From JAEUPI01 sp035499355 (lineage in GTDB: Bacteria; Pseudomonadota; Gammaproteobacteria; Burkholderiales; Burkholderiaceae_C): a stretch of 64,000 nt of DNA. The stretch spans positions 5,330-69,329 of the forward strand of contig DATJYZ010000134.1 in NCBI GenBank assembly GCA_035499355.1, given 5' to 3'. Positions 26,212-35,549 of this stretch are shown here, one piece after another (position 1 is the stretch's first letter; the number at the start of each line of letters is the position of its first letter). Under the pieces are notes generated by a model. That model was not told where the DNA came from, searched no databases, and worked only from the letters and a program-made list of their open reading frames with translations. The position numbers were made by a program, and so were the translations under genes.

Positions 26212-27321
26212 TCAGCGCACCGGCTCGAACTTCTGCGCCCGGCGGCCGAAGCCCACTTCGGCGGTGTAGAGGTTGCCCTGCTTGTCGATCGCCAGGTTGT
26301 GCACCCACTTGAACTCGCCGGCCATGTGGCCGGTGCGGCCGAAGCTGCCGAGCAACTGGCCGTCGTCGCGGCGCAGCACGTAGATGCGGCCGTTCGCGCC
26401 GTCGGCGACGTAGAGGTGGCGTTGGGCGGGATCCTGCGACAGCACCATGTCCCACACCGAGCCGTTGGCCAGGGTCTGTGCCTCGACGCGGAACTCGGCC
26501 TTGAAGCGACCCTGCTTGTCGAACACCTGGATGCGGTCGTTGACGCGGTCGCACACGTAGACCAGGCCGTCGTTGGCGATGCGCACGCAGTGCACCGGGT
26601 TGCCGAACTGGCGTGAGGCCGGCTTGGCCGGGTCGTACGGCGGCTGGGCGTCGTCGTTCGGTACGCCGCCGTAAGCGCCCCAGTGGCGCCTGTAGGCCCC
26701 GGTGGCGGCATCGAACACGATGACGCGGCGGTTGCCGTAGCCGTCGGCGACGTACAGCTCGCCCGTCGCCGCGTCGAGCGTCATGTGCGCCGGCCGTCCG
26801 AGCTGCGTGCGACTGTTGCTGCCCTCGGTCTTGCCGGCGCGGCCGATCTGCATCAGGAACTTGCCATCGGGCGTGAACTTCAGGATCTGGTTGTCCTCGG
26901 GTCCGTTGCCGCCGATCCAGAGGTTGCCGTCCGGGTCGACCGTCACCCCATGCTCGACCTTCGGCCAGTCGTAGCCGGCGCCCGGCCCGCCCCAGCCGCG
27001 CAGGTAGCGACCCTTCTCGTCGAACTCCACCACCGGTGGCAGCGACTTGCAGCAGCGGTGCGTGACCGGTGCATTGGCCTTGGGATCCCACTCGTCGTTC
27101 AGCAGCGACGCCGGGCGATGCACCATCCAGACGTGGCCGTTGCGCTCGTCGACCGCGATGCCGGCCACCTGGCCGAACACCAGCTGCACGCCGCCCTCCT
27201 CGGGCAGCGGCTGCGGCCAGGCGGCGTCGACGCGGTACGCCGGCGCCGCGCCCGGCCCCGCCGACGGTTGTGCGCAGGCCGCGAGGGCCACCAGGCCGGC
27301 GACCCCGATCGTCTTCCACAT
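26212..27321 (-). CDS. NHL-repeat beta-propeller lipoprotein
   Basis: Exported protein of 369 aa with a lipoprotein signal (GLVALAAC, Cys at about 16). The rest is made of NHL/six-bladed propeller repeats, visible as recurring units such as HGVTVDPDGNLWIGG, HMTLDAATGELYVADGYGNRR, CVRIANDGLVYVCDRVNDRIQ and NLAIDKQGNLYTAEVG. Similar proteins include peptidyl-alpha-hydroxyglycine lyase-like propellers, but catalytic residues cannot be assigned here. The start ATG has GAGGAG upstream. The gene converges with the ECF sigma gene (12 bases between stops). Confidence 0.8.
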   Translation of the reverse strand: MWKTIGVAGLVALAACAQPSAGPGAAPAYRVDAAWPQPLPEEGGVQLVFGQVAGIAVDERNGHVWMVHRPASLLNDEWDPKANAPVTHRCCKSLPPVVEFDEKGRYLRGWGGPGAGYDWPKVEHGVTVDPDGNLWIGGNGPEDNQILKFTPDGKFLMQIGRAGKTEGSNSRTQLGRPAHMTLDAATGELYVADGYGNRRVIVFDAATGAYRRHWGAYGGVPNDDAQPPYDPAKPASRQFGNPVHCVRIANDGLVYVCDRVNDRIQVFDKQGRFKAEFRVEAQTLANGSVWDMVLSQDPAQRHLYVADGANGRIYVLRRDDGQLLGSFGRTGHMAGEFKWVHNLAIDKQGNLYTAEVGFGRRAQKFEPVR

Positions 27322-27479
27322 GGCGCGTCTCCTCGCTCGTTGCCCGCCGCGGCGGCGACGCGCATCGTGCGCGTTCGCCGTCACGCCGGCAAGGGCCGTG
27401 CGCTGTGTCAACCACGGCCACGTTTCCGCCAACCGGCAAGCCCCTGACGCTTGCACGGATTTGGCTGCTGCGGCAGAAT

Positions 27480-27491
27480 TTGCCTAGTCAA
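27480..27491 (+). promoter_or_regulatory. Candidate MarR operator at the start of the efflux operon
   Basis: TTGCCTAGTCAA is a 12-base imperfect palindrome (10 of 12 positions symmetric, core CTAG) of the TTGnCTAGnCAA type bound by several MarR-family repressors. It ends on the first base of the ATG at 27491, ideally placed for autorepression of marR-nodT-emrA-emrB. Confidence 0.55.
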
Positions 27492-28000
27492 TGATTGTCA
27501 CGCCAATGGCACCGAACCCGAAGCCCCCCTGCTCGCTGTACGACGGCCGCAACTACGAGATGGCCGACAGCGTGGGGCACCAGCTGTTCAACGTGATGCA
27601 GCTGATGCGCCGCGAGGTCGATCGCCGCATGCTGGAGTACGGCCTGACCGACGCCCAGTGGAAGCCGCTGTGGATGCTCAAGCTCGGCCGCGCGACCAAC
27701 GCGATCGAGTTGGCACGCGAAATGGCCATCGACGCCGGCGCGGTGACGCGGATGCTCGACCGCCTCGAGGCCAAGGGGCTGCTGGAGCGCGTGCGCTCAG
27801 CAGCCGACCGTCGCATCGTGCACCTGCGTCTCACGCCAGCCGGCGACGCGGTGGCCAAGAAGGTGCCCTACGTGCTGGCCGCGGTGAACAACGATCTGCT
27901 GCGCGGCTTCAGCGAGGCCGAGTGGAAGCAGTTGCGCCGCCTGCTGGCGCGCATGGCCGACAACGGCACGGCCATGCAGAACGACAGCGAGGCCGCATGA
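27491..28000 (+). CDS. MarR-family transcriptional regulator of the efflux operon
   Basis: Winged-helix repressor (169 aa), probably a dimer that loses DNA binding on contact with phenolic or other lipophilic compounds. The HTH is at about 75-100 (NAIELAREMAIDAGAVTRMLDRLEAKG), followed by the wing (RSAADRRIVHLRLTPAG). Start at 27491 or, five codons later, at 27506; neither has a clear ribosome site. Its stop overlaps the start of the outer-membrane channel gene (ATGA), and emrA/emrB follow, so it most likely controls its own operon. Confidence 0.9.
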   Translation: MIVTPMAPNPKPPCSLYDGRNYEMADSVGHQLFNVMQLMRREVDRRMLEYGLTDAQWKPLWMLKLGRATNAIELAREMAIDAGAVTRMLDRLEAKGLLERVRSAADRRIVHLRLTPAGDAVAKKVPYVLAAVNNDLLRGFSEAEWKQLRRLLARMADNGTAMQNDSEAA

Positions 28001-29529
28001 AACTGACGATGAGGCTGTACCCGCACCGCTGCCCGCCGCGGCAGGCGAAACCGCAGGCCGACGAGCAGCGCGAGCCCCATTCGCTGCGCGAGGTGTCGCT
28101 GACCGCAGGCACGGCCGTGCTGGCCGTGCTGGCCAGCGCCCTGCTGCTGCTCGGTTGCGCCACCCCGAGCGCGGCGCCGCCGAGCCCGGTCATCGCCGAG
28201 GCGCGCGATCTCGGGGCGATGGCCGAGGCCGCGGCGTGGCCCGAGGCGCGCTGGTGGACCCGCTACGGCGACACCACCCTGGACCAACTGGTCGATCAGG
28301 CGCTGGTCGGCCAGCCTTCGCTGCACGTGGTCCAGGCGCGCGTGCGCGTCGCCGACGCCGCGGTGCGCAGCGCCGACGCGGCGCGCTATCCGCACGGTGC
28401 GGCGACGGCCGACGCCACCTATCAGCGCTTCAGCGAGAACTTCATCTACCCGCCGCCGCTGGGCGGCGCGAAGGTCTGGACGGCCGACGTGCAGGCCGGC
28501 GTCAGCTGGGAGCTCGACCTGTTCGGCCGCCAGCGCGCGGCGCTCGACTCGGCGATCGGCCAGTGGCGCGCCACGCAGGCCGATGCGCAGGCAGCGCGCG
28601 TGCTGCTGGCCGCCAACGTGGCCGGCAACTACTTCAACCTGGCGCGGCTGATCGAGGCACGCGCGGTGTCGACCGAAGCGCTGCAGCAGCGCGAACAGGT
28701 GGTCGGCATCGTGCGTCAGCGCATCAGCGCGGGCCTCGACACGCAGGTCGACCTCAAGCAGGCCGAAGGTCTGGTGGCGCAGTCGAAGGTCGAGATCGAG
28801 GCGCTCGGCGAAGCCATCGATCGCAACCGGCACGCGCTGGCCGAACTGGTGGGCACCGGTCCGCAGGCCTTCGACACACTGGCGCCGGCGCTCATCCCGA
28901 TCACCTCGGCGCCGGTGCCCGCGAGTCTGCCGGCCGACCTGCTGGGCCGCCGTGCCGATCTGGTGGCACAGCGCTGGCGCGTCGAGTCCGCGGCGCGCGA
29001 CACCGACGTGGCGCGGGCGCAGTTCTATCCGAACGTCAACCTCACCGCGTTCGTCGGGCTGACGTCGCTCGGCCTGAACCGCCTGCTCGATGCCGGCTCG
29101 CTGGTCTACGGCGCCGGCCCGGCGATCCACCTGCCGTTGTTCGACGCCGATCGCCTGCAGGCGAACCTCGACGCGCGACGCGCCGAGGTCGATGCGTCGA
29201 TCGAGGCCTACAACGGGGCGTTGCAGCGCGCGCTGCGCGAGGTGGCCGACGAGCTGACCGGGCTGCGCTCGATCGAGCGCCAGCAGCTCGCGCAGCGCGA
29301 CGCCACCGCGGCCGCCAACGCCGCCTACGACCTGGCGGTGCAGCGCTACCGCGCGGGGCTCGGCAACTTCCTCGTCGTGCTGGCGGCGCAGACCAACGTG
29401 CTGACGCAACGCCTGGCCGACACCGACCTCAAGGGGCGCCACCTGGCCAGCGAAGTCGCGCTGGTGCGCGCACTCGGCGGCGGGTACGACGCCGGCGGCG
29501 TGATGCCGCAGACCACGGCGGCGCGCTGA
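27997..29529 (+). CDS. Outer-membrane efflux channel lipoprotein, NodT family
   Basis: TolC-like outer-membrane factor (510 aa) for the adjacent EmrAB pump. A lipobox is visible (LLLLGC, Cys at about 53) followed by the periplasmic coiled-coil barrel repeats. Typical motifs are WWTRYGD (about 86), GVSWELDLFGR (about 168) and, in the second repeat, LPADLLGRRADLVAQRW (about 310). The N-terminus ahead of the signal is unusually long, about 35 residues, and an internal GTG before the hydrophobic stretch may be the true start. Translation is probably coupled to marR. Confidence 0.9.
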   Translation: MKLTMRLYPHRCPPRQAKPQADEQREPHSLREVSLTAGTAVLAVLASALLLLGCATPSAAPPSPVIAEARDLGAMAEAAAWPEARWWTRYGDTTLDQLVDQALVGQPSLHVVQARVRVADAAVRSADAARYPHGAATADATYQRFSENFIYPPPLGGAKVWTADVQAGVSWELDLFGRQRAALDSAIGQWRATQADAQAARVLLAANVAGNYFNLARLIEARAVSTEALQQREQVVGIVRQRISAGLDTQVDLKQAEGLVAQSKVEIEALGEAIDRNRHALAELVGTGPQAFDTLAPALIPITSAPVPASLPADLLGRRADLVAQRWRVESAARDTDVARAQFYPNVNLTAFVGLTSLGLNRLLDAGSLVYGAGPAIHLPLFDADRLQANLDARRAEVDASIEAYNGALQRALREVADELTGLRSIERQQLAQRDATAAANAAYDLAVQRYRAGLGNFLVVLAAQTNVLTQRLADTDLKGRHLASEVALVRALGGGYDAGGVMPQTTAAR

Positions 29530-29563
29530 AGCACCGCCCCACGATCACGAAGGTTCCTCCACC

Positions 29564-30844
29564 ATGGCCTCAGAAGCTTCCTCGTCCAACGGCGCCAACG
29601 GCGCATCGTCCCGGCGCAAACCGGCGCTGCTCGTCGTCAGCACATTGGTGCTCATCGGTGCGATCGGCTACGGCTCGTACTGGGCGCTGGTGCTGCGCCA
29701 CCACGAGTCCACCGACAATGCCTACGTGCAGGCGCCGGTGGTGCAGATCACGCCGCAGGTCGCGGGCACCGTGCAGGCGGTGCTGGTCGACGACACCGAC
29801 GTCGTCAAGGTCGGCCAGCCGCTGGTGCGGCTCGACCCGGCGGACGCGCGGTTGACGCTCGACCGCGCCGAATCGCAGCTGGCGCAGACCGTGCGCGAGG
29901 TGCGCACGCTGTACGCCAACACCGCGGCGCTCGAGGCGACGATCAAGCTGCGCGAGGCCGAGGTCGCGCGCATGGAATCCGAGGTCGCGCGTGCCAACGA
30001 CGACGTGGTGCGGCGCAAGCCGCTCACCGCCACCGGCGCGGTCGCCGGCGAGGAGATGCACCACGCCGAAGCCACGCTGGCCGCCGCGCAGAGCGCCCTG
30101 GCCGGGTCGCGCTCGGCGCTCGCCGCCGCGCGCGAGCAGGCCGCCAGCAACCGCGCGCTGACCGAGGGCACCAGCGTCGAGAAGCACCCCAACGTCGAGC
30201 GCGCCGCCGCCGCGGTGCGCGAAGCCTTCCTCGCGGTGCAGCGCAACGAGCTGCCGGCTCCGGTGGCGGGCCAGGTGGCACGCCGCACGGTGCAGGTGGG
30301 CCAGCGCATCACGCCGGGAACGCCGCTGATGTCGGTGATCCCGCTGGACCAGGTGTGGGTCGAGGCCAACTTCAAGGAAGTGCAGTTGCGCGACATGCGC
30401 ATCGGCCAGCCCGTGAAGCTGCAGGCCGACCTCTACGGCAGCCGCGTCGAGTACGACGGTCATGTCGCCGGGGTCGGCGCGGGCACCGGTGCGGCCTTCG
30501 CCATCCTGCCGGCGCAGAACGCCACCGGCAACTGGATCAAGGTGGTGCAGCGCGTGCCGGTGCGCATCGAGCTCGACCCGAAGCAGCTTGCCGCGCACCC
30601 GCTGCGCGTGGGGCTGTCGATGGAAGCGACCGTCGACCTGCGCAACACCGAAGGCGCGCCCGTGCTCAGCGCGCAGATCCCGCAGCGCGCGAGCAGCCAG
30701 ACCGCGGTGTTCGACACGCCGAGCGCCGAGGCCGACCGCCGCGTGCAGGAGATCATCGCCGCCAACCTCGGACGCCCGGGTTCACGGGTGATGCCGTTGC
30801 TGGCGGCGCCGGCGATCGGCGCGGCAGCGTCGGTCACGCACTGA
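29564..30844 (+). CDS. emrA: Membrane-fusion protein, EmrA/HlyD family
   Basis: Periplasmic adaptor (426 aa) anchored by one membrane segment (about 22-43). The first half-motif STDNAYVQAPVVQITPQVAGTV (biotinyl-lipoyl-like; about 50-71) precedes a long coiled coil (about 100-205). The second lipoyl half and beta-barrel follow (LPAPVAGQVARRTVQVGQ, about 227, and VWVEANFKEVQL, about 263). It links the NodT channel to the EmrB pump. It starts 34 bases after the channel gene and ends 13 bases before emrB. The C-terminal 50 residues are Ala-rich and less conserved. Confidence 0.92.
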   Translation: MASEASSSNGANGASSRRKPALLVVSTLVLIGAIGYGSYWALVLRHHESTDNAYVQAPVVQITPQVAGTVQAVLVDDTDVVKVGQPLVRLDPADARLTLDRAESQLAQTVREVRTLYANTAALEATIKLREAEVARMESEVARANDDVVRRKPLTATGAVAGEEMHHAEATLAAAQSALAGSRSALAAAREQAASNRALTEGTSVEKHPNVERAAAAVREAFLAVQRNELPAPVAGQVARRTVQVGQRITPGTPLMSVIPLDQVWVEANFKEVQLRDMRIGQPVKLQADLYGSRVEYDGHVAGVGAGTGAAFAILPAQNATGNWIKVVQRVPVRIELDPKQLAAHPLRVGLSMEATVDLRNTEGAPVLSAQIPQRASSQTAVFDTPSAEADRRVQEIIAANLGRPGSRVMPLLAAPAIGAAASVTH

Positions 30845-30857
30845 TCGCCGAGTCGCC

Positions 30858-32474
30858 ATGAGCTCCGCCAGCGCGGCCGACGCCAAGGCAACCCCTTCGG
30901 CCGCGGCCCCAGCCCCCGCAGCGGCGGCCAGGCCGCACGCGTTCCCGCCGCTGCAGGGCGCCGAGCGCGCGCTCGGCACGCTGGTGCTGTCGCTCGCCAC
31001 CTTCATGACCGTGCTCGACACGTCGATCGCCAACGTGTCGATCCCGGCGATCTCGGGCGACCTCGGCGTCAGCCCGGCGCAGGGCACCTGGGTCATCACG
31101 TCGTTCGCGGTGGCCAACGCGATCTCGGTGCCGCTGACCGGCTGGCTGACGCAGCGTTTCGGCCAGGTGCGGCTGTTCACGGTCAGCGTGCTGCTGTTCG
31201 TGCTGGCATCGTGGTTGTGCGGCCTGGCGCCGAACATCGAATCGCTGATCGCGTTTCGCGTGTTGCAGGGCGCGGTGTCGGGGCCGCTGATCCCGCTGTC
31301 GCAGACGCTGCTGCTGGCGAGCTATCCGCCGGCGATGGCCGGCACGGCGATCGCCCTCTGGGGCATGACGACGCTGGTGGCGCCGGTGGTCGGCCCGCTG
31401 CTCGGCGGCTGGATCACCGACAACTTCAACTGGCCTTGGATCTTCTACATCAACGTGCCGGTGGGCCTGCTGTCGGCGGCGTTCACCTGGTCGATCTACC
31501 GCTCGCGCGACCCCGGGCCGCGCAAGGTGCCGTTCGACGCGGTGGGCCTGGTGCTGCTGGTGGTGTGGATCGGCGCCTTCCAGGTCATGATCGACAAGGG
31601 CAAGGAGCTCGACTGGTTCGGCTCGACGCAGATCGTCACGCTGGCCATCGTGGCGGCGGTGGGCTTTGCCTACTTCCTCGCCTGGGAGCTGACCGACACG
31701 CACCCGATCGTCAACCTGCGCCTGTTCGCGCGGCGCAACTTCCTGGTCGGCACGGTCGCATTGTCGATCGGCTACGGCCTGTTCTTCGGCAACGTGGTGC
31801 TGCTGCCGCTGTGGTTGCAGCAGTGGATGGGCTACACCGCCACCTGGGCCGGCATGACGATGGCGCCGGTGGGACTGCTGGCGATCGTGCTGTCGCCGTG
31901 GGTCGGCAAGAACGTGGCGCGGCTCGACCCGCGCATGCTGACGACGGTGGCCTTCGTCGGCTTCGCGCTCGTGCTGTGGATGCGCTCGAACTTCAACACC
32001 AACGCCACGGTGTGGGTGATCCTCATCCCCACGCTGCTGCAGGGCGCGGCGATGGCGTTCTTCTTCATTCCGCTGCAGTCCATCGTGTTCAGCGGCCTGA
32101 GGCCGGAGCAGATGCCCAGCGCCGCGGGCATGTCGAACTTCGTGCGCATCACCGCCGGCGCGTTCGGCACCTCGGTGTTCACCACCCTGTGGGACAGCCG
32201 CGCCTCGCTGCACCATGCGCAGTTGACCGAGCAGCTACACCGCGGCAATGACGCCGCGATGCAGGCCCTGTCGCGGCTCGGCGCCTCCGGCCTGTCGCCC
32301 GAGCAGGCGAGCGGCATGCTCAACCGGCTGGTCGACCAGCAGGCCTACACGATGGCGGCGACCGACCTGTTCTACCTGTCGGCGCTGCTGTTCCTCGGCC
32401 TGATCGGGATCGTCTGGCTGGCGCAGCCGCGCGGCGGCGGTGCGGCACCGGCCGACGCCGGCGGCGCGCACTGA
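30858..32474 (+). CDS. emrB: EmrB/QacA-type multidrug efflux pump (MFS, DHA2 family, 14 TM)
   Basis: Proton-driven inner-membrane exporter of 538 aa with about 14 hydrophobic segments. Motif D1 (LDTSIANVSIPAI, about 52) and the motif-C-like stretch (TLVAPVVGPLLGGWITDNF, about 168) mark the DHA2 family. With the NodT channel and EmrA it forms a tripartite pump across both membranes, likely for hydrophobic toxicants. Last gene of the marR operon; it converges with the PPOX-family gene 16 bases away. Confidence 0.93.
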   Translation: MSSASAADAKATPSAAAPAPAAAARPHAFPPLQGAERALGTLVLSLATFMTVLDTSIANVSIPAISGDLGVSPAQGTWVITSFAVANAISVPLTGWLTQRFGQVRLFTVSVLLFVLASWLCGLAPNIESLIAFRVLQGAVSGPLIPLSQTLLLASYPPAMAGTAIALWGMTTLVAPVVGPLLGGWITDNFNWPWIFYINVPVGLLSAAFTWSIYRSRDPGPRKVPFDAVGLVLLVVWIGAFQVMIDKGKELDWFGSTQIVTLAIVAAVGFAYFLAWELTDTHPIVNLRLFARRNFLVGTVALSIGYGLFFGNVVLLPLWLQQWMGYTATWAGMTMAPVGLLAIVLSPWVGKNVARLDPRMLTTVAFVGFALVLWMRSNFNTNATVWVILIPTLLQGAAMAFFFIPLQSIVFSGLRPEQMPSAAGMSNFVRITAGAFGTSVFTTLWDSRASLHHAQLTEQLHRGNDAAMQALSRLGASGLSPEQASGMLNRLVDQQAYTMAATDLFYLSALLFLGLIGIVWLAQPRGGGAAPADAGGAH

Positions 32475-32490
32475 CGGCGCGGCGCCGCGC

Positions 32491-33468
32491 TCATGCCGCC
32501 GGCCAGTTGCCGGTGGCCTGCAGGAACGGCGAGCGCTGAGCCGGCCCCCAGCCGAGTGGCAGCGCGCCCTCGATGCGCCGCATCGCACGCACGCGGTGCC
32601 GCAGCACGCGTTGCGCGCCGGCGAAGGCCTCCACGTCGGGACCCTGCCAGACGATCCGGCTGTCCACCGACAGCTGCACCAGTGCGCCACCATCGAAGTC
32701 GACGAACAGCAGCCCGGCGCGCGGGTGGACGCTCAGGTTGCCGAGCGTGTTGAAGAGGTTGTTGCCGGAGAAGTCGGGCACGACCAGCACCTGGTTGCCG
32801 CTGGCGTCGTGCTGGACGCGCACGAAGCCCGGCTTGCCGCCGCGGTGCGACACGTCGACGCCCTCTGCCAGGCCGCGGCCGAGCCGCTGCGGCGGCACGC
32901 TGCTGGCGATGAAGAAGGTGTCGGCCGCGGCCACGAGCGCCACGCCGGCGGCGTCGAGCCGATCGGCCTCGACCACGCGCGCGGCGCCGGGCATCGGTGC
33001 CGCGGCCCAGCGCGCCTCGCGCGCCTGGATGTACTTGGGGCAGTTGCCGAAGCTCTGCCGCACGCCGATCTCGAAGCCGCTGGCGTGCACCATCGACACC
33101 ACGCCGTTCATGCGGTTGCGCCGCCGCGTGTGCGGCTCGACGCCGAGCACGCCCAGCGATGCACCGACCCGCAATGCCGCCGCCAGCGGATCGGCCGGGT
33201 GCGGCAACGCGTCGACCGCCAGCGTCTGCGCGTCGGGCGTGCGCAGAAATCCCGGCGGCGCTGCCAGCAGCGACGCATGCGGCTGACCGTCAGCGTCGAC
33301 GCTGCCGAGCAGCACGAACGGCAGCTTGCCGAACAGCTCACGGTGCGGCGCGGGCATGTGGTCGCGCACCATCAGCGGCGCCACCTCGGCCAGCCGCTCG
33401 CGCGCGCCGACGCGCTGTTGCAGCGCCCGTTCGCCGGCATGAAAGGGATCGGAATCGAATGGGTGCAT
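32491..33468 (-). CDS. Pyridoxamine 5'-phosphate oxidase-like flavoprotein
   Basis: Soluble protein of about 325 aa with split-barrel flavin-binding features. LPFVLLGSVDADGQPHASLLAAPPGF (about 48-73) and VLVVPDFSGNNLFNTLGNLSVHPRAGLLFVDF (about 235-266) are the FMN-barrel strands and loops expected for the PNPOx-like superfamily (COG3576 group). The conserved GNCPKYIQ is at about 140. Real function is unknown; such proteins may reduce or sense small electrophiles. Start chosen at the MHPFDSDPFH ATG (33468); ATGs at 33474 and 33477 are alternatives. It is divergent from a LysR gene that probably controls it. Confidence 0.8.
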   Translation of the reverse strand: MHPFDSDPFHAGERALQQRVGARERLAEVAPLMVRDHMPAPHRELFGKLPFVLLGSVDADGQPHASLLAAPPGFLRTPDAQTLAVDALPHPADPLAAALRVGASLGVLGVEPHTRRRNRMNGVVSMVHASGFEIGVRQSFGNCPKYIQAREARWAAAPMPGAARVVEADRLDAAGVALVAAADTFFIASSVPPQRLGRGLAEGVDVSHRGGKPGFVRVQHDASGNQVLVVPDFSGNNLFNTLGNLSVHPRAGLLFVDFDGGALVQLSVDSRIVWQGPDVEAFAGAQRVLRHRVRAMRRIEGALPLGWGPAQRSPFLQATGNWPAA

Positions 33469-33531
33469 GGTCATCATGGCCGCGATCGTGACCTTGCCGC
33501 CGCCCCGCCGCAACGCCGCCGCACACAGTGG

Positions 33532-33554
33532 ATTGCTGCGTGCCGCGCAACAAT
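33532..33554. promoter_or_regulatory. Candidate LysR-type operator between divergent genes
   Basis: ATTGCTGCG (33532-33540), five bases, then CGCAACAAT (33546-33554) form an inverted repeat with one mismatch in nine. It lies 27 bases before the LysR start codon and 64 bases before that of the flavoprotein gene, the usual place for an LTTR binding site. Confidence 0.55.
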
Positions 33555-33581
33555 GCCCGCAACCGCCTACCATCGCGACCG

Positions 33582-34475
33582 ATGGACCAGCTCAAGGCGA
33601 TGGCGACCTTCGTGCGCATTGCCGACGCCGGCGGCTTCAGCGCGGCGTCGCGCTCGCTCGACCTGTCGGTGCCGGCGGTCGTGCGCTCGCTGGCCGCGCT
33701 GGAGGCGCACCTCGGCGTGCGGCTGTTCAACCGCACCACGCGACGTGTCGCGCTGACCGAGGAAGGTCGTCTCTACCTCGAGCACTGCCGGCAGATCCTC
33801 GCCGCCGTCGACGACGCCGGGCGCGCGGTCAGCAGCGAGTCATCGGCCATCGCCGGTGCATTGAGGGTGACCGCCCCCGTGATGTTCGGCCAGCTGCACG
33901 TCGCGCCGGCGGTGACCCGCTTCGTACAGCGCCACCGCGACGTGCAGATCGAACTGATCCTGACCGACCGGGTGGCTGGCCTGCTGGACGAAGGCTTCGA
34001 CGTCGGCATCCGCATCGGCACGCTCGAAGACTCGTCGCTGGTTGCGCGGTCCCTCGGCGAGGTGCGCCGCCTGGTGGTCGCCAGCCCCGCCTACCTGCGC
34101 CGGCACGGCGTGCCCAGGCACCCGCGCGACCTGGCCAGGCACGAGTGCGTGCGCCTGTCGGGTGGCGCGCGGCAGTTGTCCTTCCACGAGGACGGCAAGG
34201 TATTCACGGTGCCGGTGCACGGCAGCCTGCGCTGCAACCTGGTGCCGGCGGTGGTCGATGCCTGCGTTGCCGGGCTCGGCTGCGGCGTGTTCATGTCGTA
34301 CCAGGTCGACGCGCAGCTGCGTGCCGGCGCGCTCAAGGTCGTGCTGGCCGGCTTCGAGCCACCGCCGCGTCCGGTGAGCCTGCTGGTGCCGCATGCGCGC
34401 CTGCTGCCGGCGCGCACGCGCGCGTTCGTCGATGCGATGGTGCGCGAGTTGCGCGGTTTCAAGGGGCAGGCCTGA
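33582..34475 (+). CDS. LysR-family transcriptional regulator
   Basis: Regulator of 297 aa. The winged HTH is at about 3-62 (MATFVRIADAGGFSAASRSLDLSVPAVVRSLAALE, then LFNRTTRRVALTEEG). The effector domain follows from about 90, and GFDVGIRIG at about 140 is a typical contact region of the CrgA-like subgroup. The ATG at 33582 gives MDQLKAM, the normal LysR opening. It is divergent from the PPOX-like gene, with an inverted repeat between them. Confidence 0.93.
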   Translation: MDQLKAMATFVRIADAGGFSAASRSLDLSVPAVVRSLAALEAHLGVRLFNRTTRRVALTEEGRLYLEHCRQILAAVDDAGRAVSSESSAIAGALRVTAPVMFGQLHVAPAVTRFVQRHRDVQIELILTDRVAGLLDEGFDVGIRIGTLEDSSLVARSLGEVRRLVVASPAYLRRHGVPRHPRDLARHECVRLSGGARQLSFHEDGKVFTVPVHGSLRCNLVPAVVDACVAGLGCGVFMSYQVDAQLRAGALKVVLAGFEPPPRPVSLLVPHARLLPARTRAFVDAMVRELRGFKGQA

Positions 34476-34489
34476 GGCCCGCATAGGCC

Positions 34490-35455
34490 CTATTCGGCCT
34501 TCGCGCCCGACTCCTTCACCACCTTCGCCCACTTGACGATCTCGGCGGCCTGGTACTTCGCCAGCTCGTCGGGCGTCGACAGCCACGGCTCGAGGCCGAG
34601 CGCCTTCAGCTTGTCCTGCACGTCGGGCAGCGAGAACACGCGCTTCATCTCGCCGTTGAGCCTGGCGATCACGTCCGGCGGTGTGCCCACCGGCGCGAAC
34701 ATCGCGAACCAGGTCGTCGCCTCGAAGCCCGGCACCGTCTCGGCCACCGTCGGCACGTCGGGCGCCGCGGGCGAGCGCGTGGCCGTGGTCTGGGCGATCG
34801 CCCGGATCTTGCCCTCCTTGGCCATCGGCAGTGCCGACGGCATGTTGTCGAACATCAGCTGGATCTGCCCACCCACCAGGTCGGGAATCGCGAACTGCCG
34901 GCCCTTGTACGGCACATGCGTCATCTGCGTGCCGGTCATCGCCTTGAACAGCTCCCCCGACACGTGCACCGACGAGCCGATGCCGGGCGATCCGAAGCTC
35001 AGCTTGTTGGGGTTTGCTTTCAGGTACGCGATCAGCTCGGCGACCGTCTTGACCGGCAGGTCGTTGGTCACCACCAGCAGGTTCGGCGCCGATGCGACGT
35101 GACCCACCGGCGCGAAGTCCTTGACCATGTCGTACGGCATCTTCGCGTACAGCGCGCCGTTGATCGAGTGCGTGCCCACGGTGCCCATCACCAGCGTGTA
35201 GCCATCGGGCGGCGCCTTGGCGACGAAGTCGGCGCCAATGTTGCCGCCGGCGCCGGGCTTGTTGTCGACCACGATCGGCTGACCCAGTTGGGCGCGCTCG
35301 CCGAACAGGCGCGCCAGGATGTCGGGCGCGCCGCCGCTCGGGAACGTCACCACCAGGCGGATCGGCTTGCTCGGATAGCTGCCCTGCGCGGCCGCGGATC
35401 CGACCAACCCGAGCAACGCGCCGATCACCAGCGCGATGCGACGAAGGAAGGTCAT
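34490..35455 (-). CDS. Bug-family periplasmic solute-binding receptor (tripartite tricarboxylate type)
   Basis: Secreted receptor of 321 aa with a Sec signal (about 1-24, cut after GSAAAQ). Motifs YPSKPIRLVVTFPSGGAPDILARL (about 27-50), VVDNKPGAGGNIGADFVAKAPPDGYTL (about 62-88) and THVPYKG (about 185) are diagnostic of the Bug family. No TctA/TctB permease genes are nearby, so it is an orphan receptor, as is common in Burkholderiales. AGGAG precedes the ATG. It lies 94 bases downstream of the aminotransferase-like gene on the same strand and may share its transcript. Confidence 0.92.
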   Translation of the reverse strand: MTFLRRIALVIGALLGLVGSAAAQGSYPSKPIRLVVTFPSGGAPDILARLFGERAQLGQPIVVDNKPGAGGNIGADFVAKAPPDGYTLVMGTVGTHSINGALYAKMPYDMVKDFAPVGHVASAPNLLVVTNDLPVKTVAELIAYLKANPNKLSFGSPGIGSSVHVSGELFKAMTGTQMTHVPYKGRQFAIPDLVGGQIQLMFDNMPSALPMAKEGKIRAIAQTTATRSPAAPDVPTVAETVPGFEATTWFAMFAPVGTPPDVIARLNGEMKRVFSLPDVQDKLKALGLEPWLSTPDELAKYQAAEIVKWAKVVKESGAKAE

Positions 35456-35549
35456 GGCGTCTCCTGCATGAGCGTGTGTTCGCGCTACCGGCGCGACGCG
35501 GCAGGATAGCCGAGCGACTGCAGCGTCGCGATCGGGATCAGCGCGCTCG

